Positions 1-6,708 are shown, counted from the first letter of the stretch. The stretch is DNA of 9,961 nt from Lysobacteraceae bacterium (GCA_018971925.1 JAGWZT010000043.1:1-9961), one strand, 5' to 3'. Notes: generated from the letters alone by a model not told the origin. Program-made: numbers and translations.

Positions 1-1336
1 CCATGAACTGGCCGAACGGGTCCTGCTCGAGCTGCTTGATGCCGAGGCTGATGCGCTCGCGCTCGGGATCGACCGCCAAGACCACGGCGTCGACTTCATC
101 GCCTTTCTTGAAGTTGCGGACCAGTTCCTCACCGTTGCCCTGCCAGGAAATGTCGGACAGGTGCACCAGGCCATCGATGCCGCCGTCCAGGCCAACGAAG
201 ATGCCGAAGTCGGTGATCGACTTGATCGCGCCGTGTACCTTGTCGCCCTTCTTGAACATCGCGGCGAAAGCCTCCCACGGGTTCGACTGGGTCTGCTTCA
301 TGCCCAGCGAGATGCGGCGGCGTTCCTCGTCGACATCCAGCACCATCACTTCCACTTCGTCGCCGACCTGCACCACCTTGGCCGGATTGACGTTCTTGTT
401 GGTCCAATCCATTTCGGACACGTGCACCAGGCCTTCCACGCCCGGCTCCAGCTCGACGAAGCAGCCGTAATCGGTGACGTTGGAAACCTTGCCGAACAGG
501 CGGGTGCCCGACGGATAGCGGCGGGTGATGCTCACCCACGGATCGTCGCCCAACTGCTTCAGGCCCAGCGACACGCGGTTGCGCTCGCGGTCGAACTTCA
601 GCACGCGCACGTCGAGTTCATCGCCCACGTTGACGACCTCGGACGGATGCCGCACGCGTTTCCACGCCATGTCGGTGATGTGCAGCAGGCCGTCGATGCC
701 GCCGAGGTCCACGAACGCGCCGTAGTCGGTGAGGTTCTTGACCACGCCATGCAGGATCGCGCCTTCCTGCAGCTTTTCCAGCAGCTGCTCGCGCTCCTCG
801 GAGTGCTCGCTCTCGACCACCGCACGGCGGCTGACCACCACGTTGTTGCGCTTGCGGTCGAGCTTGATGATCTTGAATTCCAGGTCCTTGCCTTCGAGGT
901 AGCCCGGATCGCGCACCGGACGCACGTCCACCAGCGAACCCGGCAGGAACGCGCGCACGTCGCGGATGTCGACGGTGAAGCCGCCCTTGACCTTGCCGTT
1001 GATGCGGCCGGTGATGGCTTCCTGGCCCTCGAATGCCTGCTCCAGTTCATCCCACACCATCGAGCGCTTGGCCTTCTCGCGCGACAGTTTGGTCTCGCCG
1101 AAACCGTCCTCGATCGCATCCAGTGCGACCTTGACTTCGTCGCCCAGCTGGACTTCGAGTTCACCTTCTTCGTTGCGGAACTGTTCGATCGGCACGATGC
1201 CTTCCGATTTCAGTCCGGCGTTCACCACCACCACATCGGGGCGGATTTCGACGACGGTGCCGGAAACGATGGCTCCGGGTTTCAATTTGGCCAGCGACTG
1301 GCTCTGTTCAAACAGTTCGGCAAAACTTTCGGTCAT
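1..1336 (-). CDS. rpsA: 30S ribosomal protein S1 (3' end cut by window edge)
   Basis: Ribosomal protein S1 binds mRNA on the small ribosomal subunit and helps unfold and place it for initiation, mainly on messages with weak Shine-Dalgarno sites. The frame is open from an ATG at 1336-1334 to the window edge, giving 445 residues from MTESFAELFEQ to DPFGQFM. Five S1/OB repeats are visible, at about residues 21-88, 107-172, 193-262, 278-349 and 365-436. Repeats 3 to 5 carry the typical G-x-V-x-(N/S)-(L/V/I)-T-D-(Y/F)-G-x-F-V signature and end in RVSLGLKQ/RISLGMKQ/RISLGIKQ. Known S1 of this class is about 557 residues with six repeats, so roughly 110 residues including repeat 6 lie outside the window. 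A GGA stretch sits about 5 nt before the ATG. The gene follows cmk at 240 bp, through a hairpin-rich leader. No frameshift is seen. Confidence 0.97.
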   Translation of the reverse strand, partial: MTESFAELFEQSQSLAKLKPGAIVSGTVVEIRPDVVVVNAGLKSEGIVPIEQFRNEEGELEVQLGDEVKVALDAIEDGFGETKLSREKAKRSMVWDELEQAFEGQEAITGRINGKVKGGFTVDIRDVRAFLPGSLVDVRPVRDPGYLEGKDLEFKIIKLDRKRNNVVVSRRAVVESEHSEEREQLLEKLQEGAILHGVVKNLTDYGAFVDLGGIDGLLHITDMAWKRVRHPSEVVNVGDELDVRVLKFDRERNRVSLGLKQLGDDPWVSITRRYPSGTRLFGKVSNVTDYGCFVELEPGVEGLVHVSEMDWTNKNVNPAKVVQVGDEVEVMVLDVDEERRRISLGMKQTQSNPWEAFAAMFKKGDKVHGAIKSITDFGIFVGLDGGIDGLVHLSDISWQGNGEELVRNFKKGDEVDAVVLAVDPERERISLGIKQLEQDPFGQFM

Positions 1337-1409
1337 GGGGATTCCAGGTTGGGAATGGATCGCGAGGCCTGCAAGTTCCATTGATGTCGATTCCACAGGC
1401 GACGATCCG

Positions 1410-1444
1410 CCGGTTGGGGGATGCATCGATGCATCCGGTTGGGG
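1410..1444. repeat. direct repeat pair CCGGTTGGGG flanking the palindrome
   Basis: Two identical 10-bp copies (1410-1419 and 1435-1444) start 25 bp apart and bracket the 18-bp palindrome. In the rpsA mRNA they read CCCCAACCGG. The spacing of about 2.5 helical turns would put the copies on opposite faces of the DNA. The function is unknown. Confidence 0.65.
1419..1436. repeat. 18-bp perfect palindrome in the rpsA leader
   Basis: GGATGCATCGATGCATCC is its own reverse complement. In RNA it would fold as a 7-bp stem with a 4-nt loop, about 83 nt before the rpsA ATG. It lies exactly between two copies of CCGGTTGGGG (1410-1419 and 1435-1444). It could be an RNA hairpin or a dimeric DNA-binding site; the sequence alone does not decide. 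Confidence 0.75.
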
Positions 1445-1474
1445 AAGTGATGTCTGCAAAACCGGGCACCCTGC

Positions 1475-1510
1475 CGCGGTTTGCAAGCAAACGGACTCGG
1501 CCAAACCGCG
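1475..1510 (-). promoter_or_regulatory. alternative hairpins in the rpsA leader
   Basis: CGCGGTTT at 1475-1482 is the reverse complement of AAACCGCG at 1503-1510, an 8-bp stem around a 20-nt loop. A second inverted repeat, GTTTGC at 1479-1484 with GCAAAC at 1487-1492, shares bases 1479-1482 with the first stem. The two pairings exclude each other, as in attenuators and switch-type leaders. No U-tract follows either, so a terminator reading is weak. Confidence 0.45.
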
Positions 1511-1548
1511 CCACGTTTGCCGCCACCCGCACTTCCGTTCGGATGGCG

Positions 1549-1568
1549 CCGGCACATCCATGTGCCGG
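1549..1568 (-). repeat. hairpin just downstream of cmk
   Basis: CCGGCACAT (1549-1557) and ATGTGCCGG (1560-1568) form a perfect inverted repeat with 2 nt between, folding as about 8 bp plus a 4-nt loop. It starts 8 nt after the cmk stop codon. No run of T follows on the transcribed strand, so it is a poor intrinsic terminator. It could instead protect the 3' end of the cmk message, mark a processing site or slow read-through into rpsA. Confidence 0.55.
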
Positions 1569-1576
1569 GTGCTGCA

Positions 1577-2260
1577 TCAGGCTGTTTGCACGACCGCGAG
1601 CACCCGGTTCACGACCGTTGGAATCGTCTGCCCGGTGGTGTCGATCACCACGGCGTCGGCAGCCGGCCGCAACGGCGCAACCGTGCGCGACGCGTCCCGC
1701 GCGTCACGCAACTCGATCTCGTGCAAAAGGCTGGCTAGTGTAACGTCAAGTCCCTTTGCCTTCAACTGCTTATAGCGCCTTTCCGCCCGTTCGGCGGCGC
1801 TGGCGGTCAGGAACACCTTGAACGCGGCATCGGGGAAGATCACCGTGCCCATGTCGCGTCCGTCGGCCACCAGGCCGGGCGGCCTGCGGAATGCCAACTG
1901 CTTGTCCACCAAGGCTTTTCGTACCTCCGGCAGTGCCGCGATGGCCGATGCCGCCGCCCCTGCCGTTTCGGTGCGGATCGCGTCGGTCGCGTCTTCGCCA
2001 TCGATGATCACCCGGGTGTCGCCGCCGTCGCCCGGGTCGCGGAATTCGATGCGTGTAGTGGCGGCACAACGTGCAACGGCCTCGGCATCGGACAGATCCA
2101 GGTCCTTCGCACCCGACGCATGGCCGATCGCGCGATAGATCGCGCCGGAATCCAGCATGTGCCAGCCCAGCCAATCCGCCGCGGCACGGGCGATGGTGCC
2201 CTTGCCGGCCCCCGATGGGCCGTCGATGGCGAGTACCGGCGCGGAATCGTTCATCGTCAT
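1577..2260 (-). CDS. cmk: cytidylate kinase, (d)CMP kinase
   Basis: Cmk is a cytosolic kinase that phosphorylates CMP and dCMP to the diphosphates with ATP, recycling cytidylate from RNA and lipid turnover. The product is 227 residues, the usual size for the bacterial long form. The P-loop GPSGAGKGT is at 14-22 and the nucleotide-binding segment LDSGAIYRA at 36-44. The family block VADGRDMGTVIFPDA is at about 131-145. The lid/arginine region ELRDARDASRTVAPLRPA is at 183-200, followed by DAVVIDTT. The start could be ATG at 2260 or the in-frame ATG at 2254; neither has a strong Shine-Dalgarno sequence, so the longer one is kept. The gene lies 30 nt after the aroA stop and ends in TGA at 1577-1579. 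cmk directly before rpsA is a widely conserved pair in proteobacteria. Confidence 0.97.
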   Translation of the reverse strand: MTMNDSAPVLAIDGPSGAGKGTIARAAADWLGWHMLDSGAIYRAIGHASGAKDLDLSDAEAVARCAATTRIEFRDPGDGGDTRVIIDGEDATDAIRTETAGAAASAIAALPEVRKALVDKQLAFRRPPGLVADGRDMGTVIFPDAAFKVFLTASAAERAERRYKQLKAKGLDVTLASLLHEIELRDARDASRTVAPLRPAADAVVIDTTGQTIPTVVNRVLAVVQTA

Positions 2261-2290
2261 CCGGCGAATTTTAGCCGATGCCAGTCCGGA

Positions 2291-3595
2291 TCAGGCAGCG
2301 CGCACCGCCAAGCCGCAGCCGTTCGCCCGTTCGACGAAGCCCGGAAACGAGGTCGCGACATTCGCGCAATCGCGGATCATGATGCCGCCCGTCGTCATCG
2401 CACCGGCCACCGCAAACGCCATCGCGACGCGGTGGTCGCCGCGCGCATCCACCGTGCCGCCGCGCAACGCACCGCCTTCGATTGTCGCACCATCCGGCGT
2501 TTCTTCAATTCGCACGCCCAATACCCGAAGGCCCGTCGCCATGACTGCAATCCGGTCGGATTCCTTCACCCGCAATTCCCCCGCGCCGCGGATCGTGGTG
2601 ACGCCTTCCGCGCAGGCGGCCGCGATGAACAATGCCGGGAATTCGTCGATCATGTCGGCGACGTGTTCAACCGGAACTTCGACCCCACACAAATGCGCAT
2701 GGCGCACGACCAGATCCGCAACCGGCTCGCCGCCCGCCTCGCACCGGTTTTCTTCCAGGATGTCCGCGCCCATGGCCTGCAGCACGTGCAGCAGGCCGGT
2801 GCGGCGTTGATTCATCCCGACATTGCGCAGCACCAGTTCCGAACCCGGAACGAGGGTCGCGGCCACGATGAGGAATGCCGCCGAAGAAAAATCGGCCGGA
2901 ATCTCGATATCGATCGCGCGCAATACATGGCCGCCCGACAGACTTGTCTTGCCTGGCTCGAATGCTATCGGCCAGCCGAACGCAGCAAGCATCCGTTCGG
3001 TGTAGTCGCGCGTCGGCCGCGGCTCGATGACACGGGTCTTGCCGTCCGCGTACAAACCTGCCAGTAGCACCGCCGATTTGACCTGCGCGCTGACGATGGG
3101 TGACGTGTAGTCGATGCCGCGCAACGGCTGTCTACCGTGCACGCGCAATGGTGGTGTGCCACCTTCGGCCGTTTCGATGCTTGCACCCATCGACGCCAGC
3201 GGTTCGGTCACGCGCCGCATGGGACGCTTCGACAACGACCAGTCACCTGTCAAAGTCGAATCGAATGCCTGCCCCGCCAGCACGCCGCACAGCAAGCGTA
3301 TCGCGGTGCCGGAATTGCCGCAGTCGAGTGCACCATCCGGCGTACGCAAACCGTGCAAGCCGGCGCCATGCACGACGCGTTCCCCATCGGCCGGTGCTTC
3401 GATGCGTACGCCCATCTGCCCGAAGATGCGAGCGGTGGCGCGGGTATCTTCGCCTTCCAGGAACCCCGTAATGCGCGAGCTCCCCTCGGCCAGCGCGGAC
3501 AGCATGATGGCGCGGTGTGAAACGGATTTGTCACCGGGTACGCGAACCCGGCCGCGCAATGCACGCGCCGGCGAACTGATCCAGTCCAACCGCAC
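2291..3595 (-). CDS. aroA: 3-phosphoshikimate 1-carboxyvinyltransferase (EPSP synthase)
   Basis: EPSP synthase joins shikimate 3-phosphate and phosphoenolpyruvate in the sixth step of the shikimate pathway, in the cytosol. From the GTG at 3595 the product is 434 residues, normal for the family. Landmarks are VPGDKSVSHRA at 19-29, FLEGEDTRAT at 45-54, LDCGNSGTAIRLL at 90-102, SKRPMRRV at 122-129, SAQVKSAVLLAGL at 169-181, MIDEFP at 315-320, LRVKESDRIAVMATGL at 341-356 and GDHRVAMA at 387-394. The frame stays open far upstream inside hisC, but homology begins here. TTG at 3601 (adding two residues) is the alternative start: it has GAGAG 7 nt upstream and overlaps the hisC stop as TTGA. The motif set mixes features of both EPSPS classes. 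The tyrA domain fused to aroA in pseudomonads is absent. Confidence 0.95.
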   Translation of the reverse strand: MRLDWISSPARALRGRVRVPGDKSVSHRAIMLSALAEGSSRITGFLEGEDTRATARIFGQMGVRIEAPADGERVVHGAGLHGLRTPDGALDCGNSGTAIRLLCGVLAGQAFDSTLTGDWSLSKRPMRRVTEPLASMGASIETAEGGTPPLRVHGRQPLRGIDYTSPIVSAQVKSAVLLAGLYADGKTRVIEPRPTRDYTERMLAAFGWPIAFEPGKTSLSGGHVLRAIDIEIPADFSSAAFLIVAATLVPGSELVLRNVGMNQRRTGLLHVLQAMGADILEENRCEAGGEPVADLVVRHAHLCGVEVPVEHVADMIDEFPALFIAAACAEGVTTIRGAGELRVKESDRIAVMATGLRVLGVRIEETPDGATIEGGALRGGTVDARGDHRVAMAFAVAGAMTTGGIMIRDCANVATSFPGFVERANGCGLAVRAA

Positions 3596-3597
3596 AT

Positions 3598-4737
3598 TCA
3601 AGGCAACGCTCTCAGCAATCGGCGATTTTCGGCGCGGCTGCCCACGCTGATCCGCAACGCGCGCGGGAGGCCATAGCCACCCATCGGGCGCACGATCACA
3701 CCGCGCTCGAACAGATGGCGTTCCAGCCTGTCTGCATCGCGCGGCAACATGCACAACAGGAAATTGGTCTGCGACGGCAAGCAGCGATAGCCGCGCTCCA
3801 ACAGTTCTTCGCGCAACCATTCGCGTTCCGCACGATTGAAGGCGCGCGCCTTCGCCAGCCACGGCTTGTCGTCGAGCGCGGCAGCGGCGCCCGCAAGCGC
3901 CATATTGTTGACGTTGAACGATTCGCGCAAACGTTCCAGCATCGCGACTACGCTCGGCTGCGCAACCAGATAACCCACACGCACGCCTGCCAGCCCGTAC
4001 GCCTTGGAAAACGTGCGCGTGACGATGAGGTTCGGATGTTTGCCCGCAAAAGTCAGCGCGGTCGTGAGTCCGGACGCATCCACGTATTCGTGATAAGCCT
4101 CGTCCACGACCACCAGCACGTTGCGCGGCACCTTGTTGAGGAACGCCGACAATGCGGAATCATCGAACCATGTGCCGGTGGGATTATTCGGATTGGCGAG
4201 GTAGACGATGCGCGTGTTGGCGCGAACCGCCCTGGCCATCGCATCGAGATCGTGTCCGTATGGCGCACTGCGATGGCTGCGCGGCAACGCAGGCACGCGG
4301 ATCGCGCGCGCGCCGGACGCGGCGGTCGCGATGGGAAACACCGCGAAGCCGAACTGCGAAAAGATGATCGAGTGCTTCGCGTCCGCGAAGCATTGCGCCA
4401 GCAGCATCAACAACTCGTGCGATCCGTTGCCCAGCGCAATGCATGCGGCATCGACGCCAAGGTGTCCGGCCAATGCGCGTTTCAATGGCATGCCGCGCGG
4501 ATCGGGATAACGGAATGTTTCCGCCAGCGCCGCGCGCATCGCCTTCAGCGCGCGTGGACTCGGGCCGAGCGGGTTTTCGTTGGAACCCAATTCCGCGATC
4601 GCAGCGCCAAAGCGCGATCGCAAGGTGGGCAGGTCGTGGCCCGGATCGTAGGCGCGCAATTTCGCGATGGCGGCGTTGACCAGCCGCGAGGCGTCAAACG
4701 CGGGCTCGGGTTTGCGTGAACGCGAGGAGCTAGCCAT
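3598..4737 (-). CDS. hisC: HisC-type histidinol-phosphate / aromatic aminotransferase
   Basis: This is a PLP-dependent fold-type I aminotransferase of the HisC family. HisC converts imidazole acetol phosphate and glutamate to histidinol phosphate; broad-specificity paralogues (hisC2, Jensen's hisHb) transaminate phenylpyruvate, hydroxyphenylpyruvate or prephenate. The product is 379 residues. Visible motifs are LGSNENPLGPSPRAL at 50-64, LGNGSHELL at 102-110, NPNNPTG at 182-188, DEAYHEYVD at 212-220 and FSKAYGLAGVRVGY at 243-256. K245 is the predicted Schiff-base lysine, and RPMGGYGLPRALRISVG ends the fold at 350-366. The ATG at 4737 is chosen; longer forms run inside serC and lose homology. 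The start overlaps the serC stop by 8 nt and the stop sits at the aroA start. With serC and aroA as neighbours and no histidine gene nearby, an aromatic role is favoured by inference. A hisC2-type name would also fit. Confidence 0.93.
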   Translation of the reverse strand: MASSSRSRKPEPAFDASRLVNAAIAKLRAYDPGHDLPTLRSRFGAAIAELGSNENPLGPSPRALKAMRAALAETFRYPDPRGMPLKRALAGHLGVDAACIALGNGSHELLMLLAQCFADAKHSIIFSQFGFAVFPIATAASGARAIRVPALPRSHRSAPYGHDLDAMARAVRANTRIVYLANPNNPTGTWFDDSALSAFLNKVPRNVLVVVDEAYHEYVDASGLTTALTFAGKHPNLIVTRTFSKAYGLAGVRVGYLVAQPSVVAMLERLRESFNVNNMALAGAAAALDDKPWLAKARAFNRAEREWLREELLERGYRCLPSQTNFLLCMLPRDADRLERHLFERGVIVRPMGGYGLPRALRISVGSRAENRRLLRALP

Positions 4738-5815
4738 GACGACGCTTGAACTCGGCCATGAAATCGCACAAGGCCCCCACGCCTTCGATCGGCACCGCGT
4801 TGTAGAGGGAAGCACGAATGCCGCCCAGAGCACGGTGGCCTTTCAACGCAAGCAGACCGGCATTGTCGGCTTCGGCGACGAATACGGGCTCCAGCGCGGC
4901 ATCGTGCAGGTTGAAGATCACGTTCATGCGGGAACGCGCCGCGGGTTCGACTCGGTTGCCGTAAAACCCGCCGGAGCCATCGATGGCCGCGTACAGTAAA
5001 TCCGCCTTGGCACGATTGCGGCGTTCCATTTCCACCAGCCCACCCTGCTGCTTCAACCACTGGAAAGTCAGGCCGGCGAGGTACCAACCCCAGGTATTGG
5101 GCGTGTTCAACATCGAATCCGCGGCGGCGTATTCCGCGTAGCGGAAAATGCGCGGCAGTGGGCGCGGATGGCGTTGCAACAGATCCTCGCGCACGATCAT
5201 CACCACCAGCCCGGATGGACCGATGTTCTTCTGTGCCCCCGCGTAGATCAGCCCGAATTTCGAGACATCCAGTGGGCGCGACAGGATGTCCGACGACATG
5301 TCGGCCACCAGCGGCGCGTCACCGGTATCCGGAATGTCGCGCATCTCGACACCGTGGATGGTTTCGTTGGTGGTGATGTGCACGTACGCGGCACTGGGAT
5401 CGAGGTCCCAGCTCGCGCGATCCGGAATGGATCGGTATCCATTCTCCTTCGAAGTCGCGGCCACGTGCGGCGCCGCGTACAACGCGGCTTCGCTGGCCGC
5501 CTTCTCGCCCCAATGCCCGTTGACGATGTAATCCGCGCGCTGGCCATCGGCGGCAATGTTCATCGGCACCTGCGCGAAATGCTGGGTCGCCCCGCCCTGC
5601 AGGAACAGCACCTTGTAATTCGTGGGAATGCCCAGCAATCCGCGCAGGTCGGCTTCGACGCGCGCCGCCATCTCCATGAACGCCTTGCCGCGATGACTCA
5701 CCTCCATCACCGATGCGCGCGCGCCGTCCCAATCCAGCAGTTCCTGCCGGGCGCGTTTCAATACGTCTTCCGGCATCGCGGCCGGACCGGCACTGAAGTT
5801 CCACGCTCGCGACAT
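4730..5815 (-). CDS. serC: phosphoserine aminotransferase
   Basis: SerC is a cytosolic PLP enzyme that makes 3-phosphoserine from 3-phosphohydroxypyruvate and glutamate for serine synthesis. It also makes 4-phosphohydroxythreonine for the DXP-dependent pyridoxal phosphate route. The product is 361 residues against 362 in E. coli. It starts MSRAWNFSAGPAAMP with the family's NFSAGPA block. Other landmarks are EVSHRG at 38-43, LFLQGGATQHFAQVP at 70-84, ADMSSDILSRP at 171-181, and YAGAQKNIGPSGL at 191-203 with predicted catalytic K196. GGIRASLYNAVPIEGV near the C-terminus is also typical. The ATG at 5815 is preceded by AGGA at 10 nt; the in-frame TTG at 5833 would add six residues with no support. 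The gene lies 28 nt after the FHA gene and overlaps hisC by 8 nt, so translational coupling is likely. The 5' end of the cluster shows no pheA. Confidence 0.97.
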   Translation of the reverse strand: MSRAWNFSAGPAAMPEDVLKRARQELLDWDGARASVMEVSHRGKAFMEMAARVEADLRGLLGIPTNYKVLFLQGGATQHFAQVPMNIAADGQRADYIVNGHWGEKAASEAALYAAPHVAATSKENGYRSIPDRASWDLDPSAAYVHITTNETIHGVEMRDIPDTGDAPLVADMSSDILSRPLDVSKFGLIYAGAQKNIGPSGLVVMIVREDLLQRHPRPLPRIFRYAEYAAADSMLNTPNTWGWYLAGLTFQWLKQQGGLVEMERRNRAKADLLYAAIDGSGGFYGNRVEPAARSRMNVIFNLHDAALEPVFVAEADNAGLLALKGHRALGGIRASLYNAVPIEGVGALCDFMAEFKRRHG

Positions 5816-5843
5816 GGCTCGAGGTTCCTGCAAGGGGCTGGGA

Positions 5844-6593
5844 TTACCAGCGGAAATACAAAAACAGCGCGATCAACCCGGCAAGCACGACCGCCGCGCC
5901 GATCAGCCACCAGATTTCCGTGTGCGGCGAATCGTCGGGTTCCGGCTCCGGAACGGGCGCCACGGGTGCGGGCTGCGCGATGGCGTGGGCCGCGCACTGC
6001 AACCCCGGCGCTTCGACGACGAACCTGTGTTCGCCCAGCACGATCTGGTCGTCGGGCGACAGGCGTGCGCGCTGGCAGCGCCACCCATTGACGCGTGGCG
6101 CGGCACTTTCGGATTCGAATACCAATCCGTCTTCCGTCTGCGCCACACGGCAGGCATACGACAGATCGCCGAAATGCCGGCTGCCCGCTCCCAGCCGCAG
6201 TTCCGGCGCGATCGGCAGCAACTGACCCGATGCCGCGCCCGACATGACCCGCAAACCCGCCTGGCCGGGATACGCAACCGCGTCGCCCACATCCTGGATT
6301 TCCACCGGCGCTGCGTCGGCCGCCAGCAGGAATTTGTTCGCGCCCAGCGTCACGGTGTCGCCGTAGCGAAGCAGCGCCTTTTCGCGCACGGCGCGCGCGT
6401 TGACGTACACGCGCTGACAACCCGGCAGCACGGTCAACAACAGGCCCGCTGCAGCGGCGGTCACCGCCACATGGTGCGGATCGACGCCCGCCCCGACGGG
6501 CACGATGTCGTTGTCCGGCGCACTGCCGATGCGCACGGGGCCTGCACCGCAGGGAACCGTATCGCGGGCTGGATGGACGCAAACGACGCGCAT
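5844..6593 (-). CDS. double FHA-like domain protein with C-terminal membrane anchor
   Basis: The specific protein is not recognised. It has 249 residues, an N-terminal cytosolic part and a single C-terminal membrane segment (IWWLIGAAVVLAGLIALFLYF, 227-247) ending FRW, as in tail-anchored proteins. Two FHA-like folds are suggested. The first is at about 17-92, with VRIGSAPDNDI, DPHHVAV, VNARAV and LRYGDTVTLG. The second is at about 112-193, with LRLGAGSRHFGD, PRVNGWRC and LSPDDQIVLGEHRF. FHA domains normally bind phosphothreonine peptides, but the signature Arg after Gly is Ser24 in the first and Ala in the second, so both look degenerate. A Pro/Glu linker (PAPVAPVPEPEPDDSP) at 208-223 joins the folds to the membrane segment. 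The ATG at 6593 has AAGG 7 nt upstream; the frame upstream only shadows infA. It stands first in the serC cluster and diverges from infA. No kinase, phosphatase or type VI secretion gene is visible nearby. Confidence 0.8.
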   Translation of the reverse strand: MRVVCVHPARDTVPCGAGPVRIGSAPDNDIVPVGAGVDPHHVAVTAAAAGLLLTVLPGCQRVYVNARAVREKALLRYGDTVTLGANKFLLAADAAPVEIQDVGDAVAYPGQAGLRVMSGAASGQLLPIAPELRLGAGSRHFGDLSYACRVAQTEDGLVFESESAAPRVNGWRCQRARLSPDDQIVLGEHRFVVEAPGLQCAAHAIAQPAPVAPVPEPEPDDSPHTEIWWLIGAAVVLAGLIALFLYFRW

Positions 6594-6618
6594 GACAAAC
6601 CTTGCGGAATTGCGCGCC

Positions 6619-6627
6619 AATGTAGCA
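6619..6627 (-). promoter_or_regulatory. possible extended -10 promoter of the FHA/serC cluster
   Basis: On the minus strand the sequence reads TGCTACATT, matching the extended -10 pattern TGnTATAAT at seven of eight fixed bases. Transcription would start near 6612, leaving a leader of about 19 nt that contains the AAGG ribosome site of the FHA gene. No good -35 is seen at 17 nt, which extended -10 promoters tolerate. The call is by eye. Confidence 0.4.
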
Positions 6628-6708
6628 TGGCGCAACGCAACATCCGCAGCGGGCCGCGGGAGTGTCGGGCTGATATTCGCCCTCGCGCTTTCGCGCAAGC
6701 CCGCGTCG

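Larger units (their letters stand above)
1337..1576 (-). promoter_or_regulatory. cmk-rpsA intergenic region / structured rpsA leader
   Basis: These 240 bp lie between the cmk stop and the rpsA start and hold no credible gene; short ORFs across them on both strands have no recognisable protein character. They contain at least three inverted repeats, a 10-bp direct repeat pair and two mutually exclusive pairings, listed separately. I could not identify a convincing -35/-10 pair. The known background is that gammaproteobacterial rpsA is autoregulated by S1 binding to a folded leader that lacks a strong Shine-Dalgarno site. A comparable role here is inference from position and fold potential only. 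Confidence 0.5.

Noticed and set aside
161..1384. Plus-strand open frame of 407 codons across the rpsA region
   Set aside because: It lies opposite a perfectly conserved rpsA frame. Its His/Asp/Ala/Val-rich composition is what the complement of a GC-rich gene yields, and no family is recognisable.
1308..1577. Short minus-strand ORFs of 74 and 89 codons in the cmk-rpsA gap
   Set aside because: They consist mainly of the leader palindromes, overlap the rpsA start, and lack a ribosome site or recognisable protein features.
2120..3067. Plus-strand open frame of 315 codons opposite aroA and cmk
   Set aside because: It is Arg/His/Ala-rich low-information sequence overlapping two well-supported genes and their gap.
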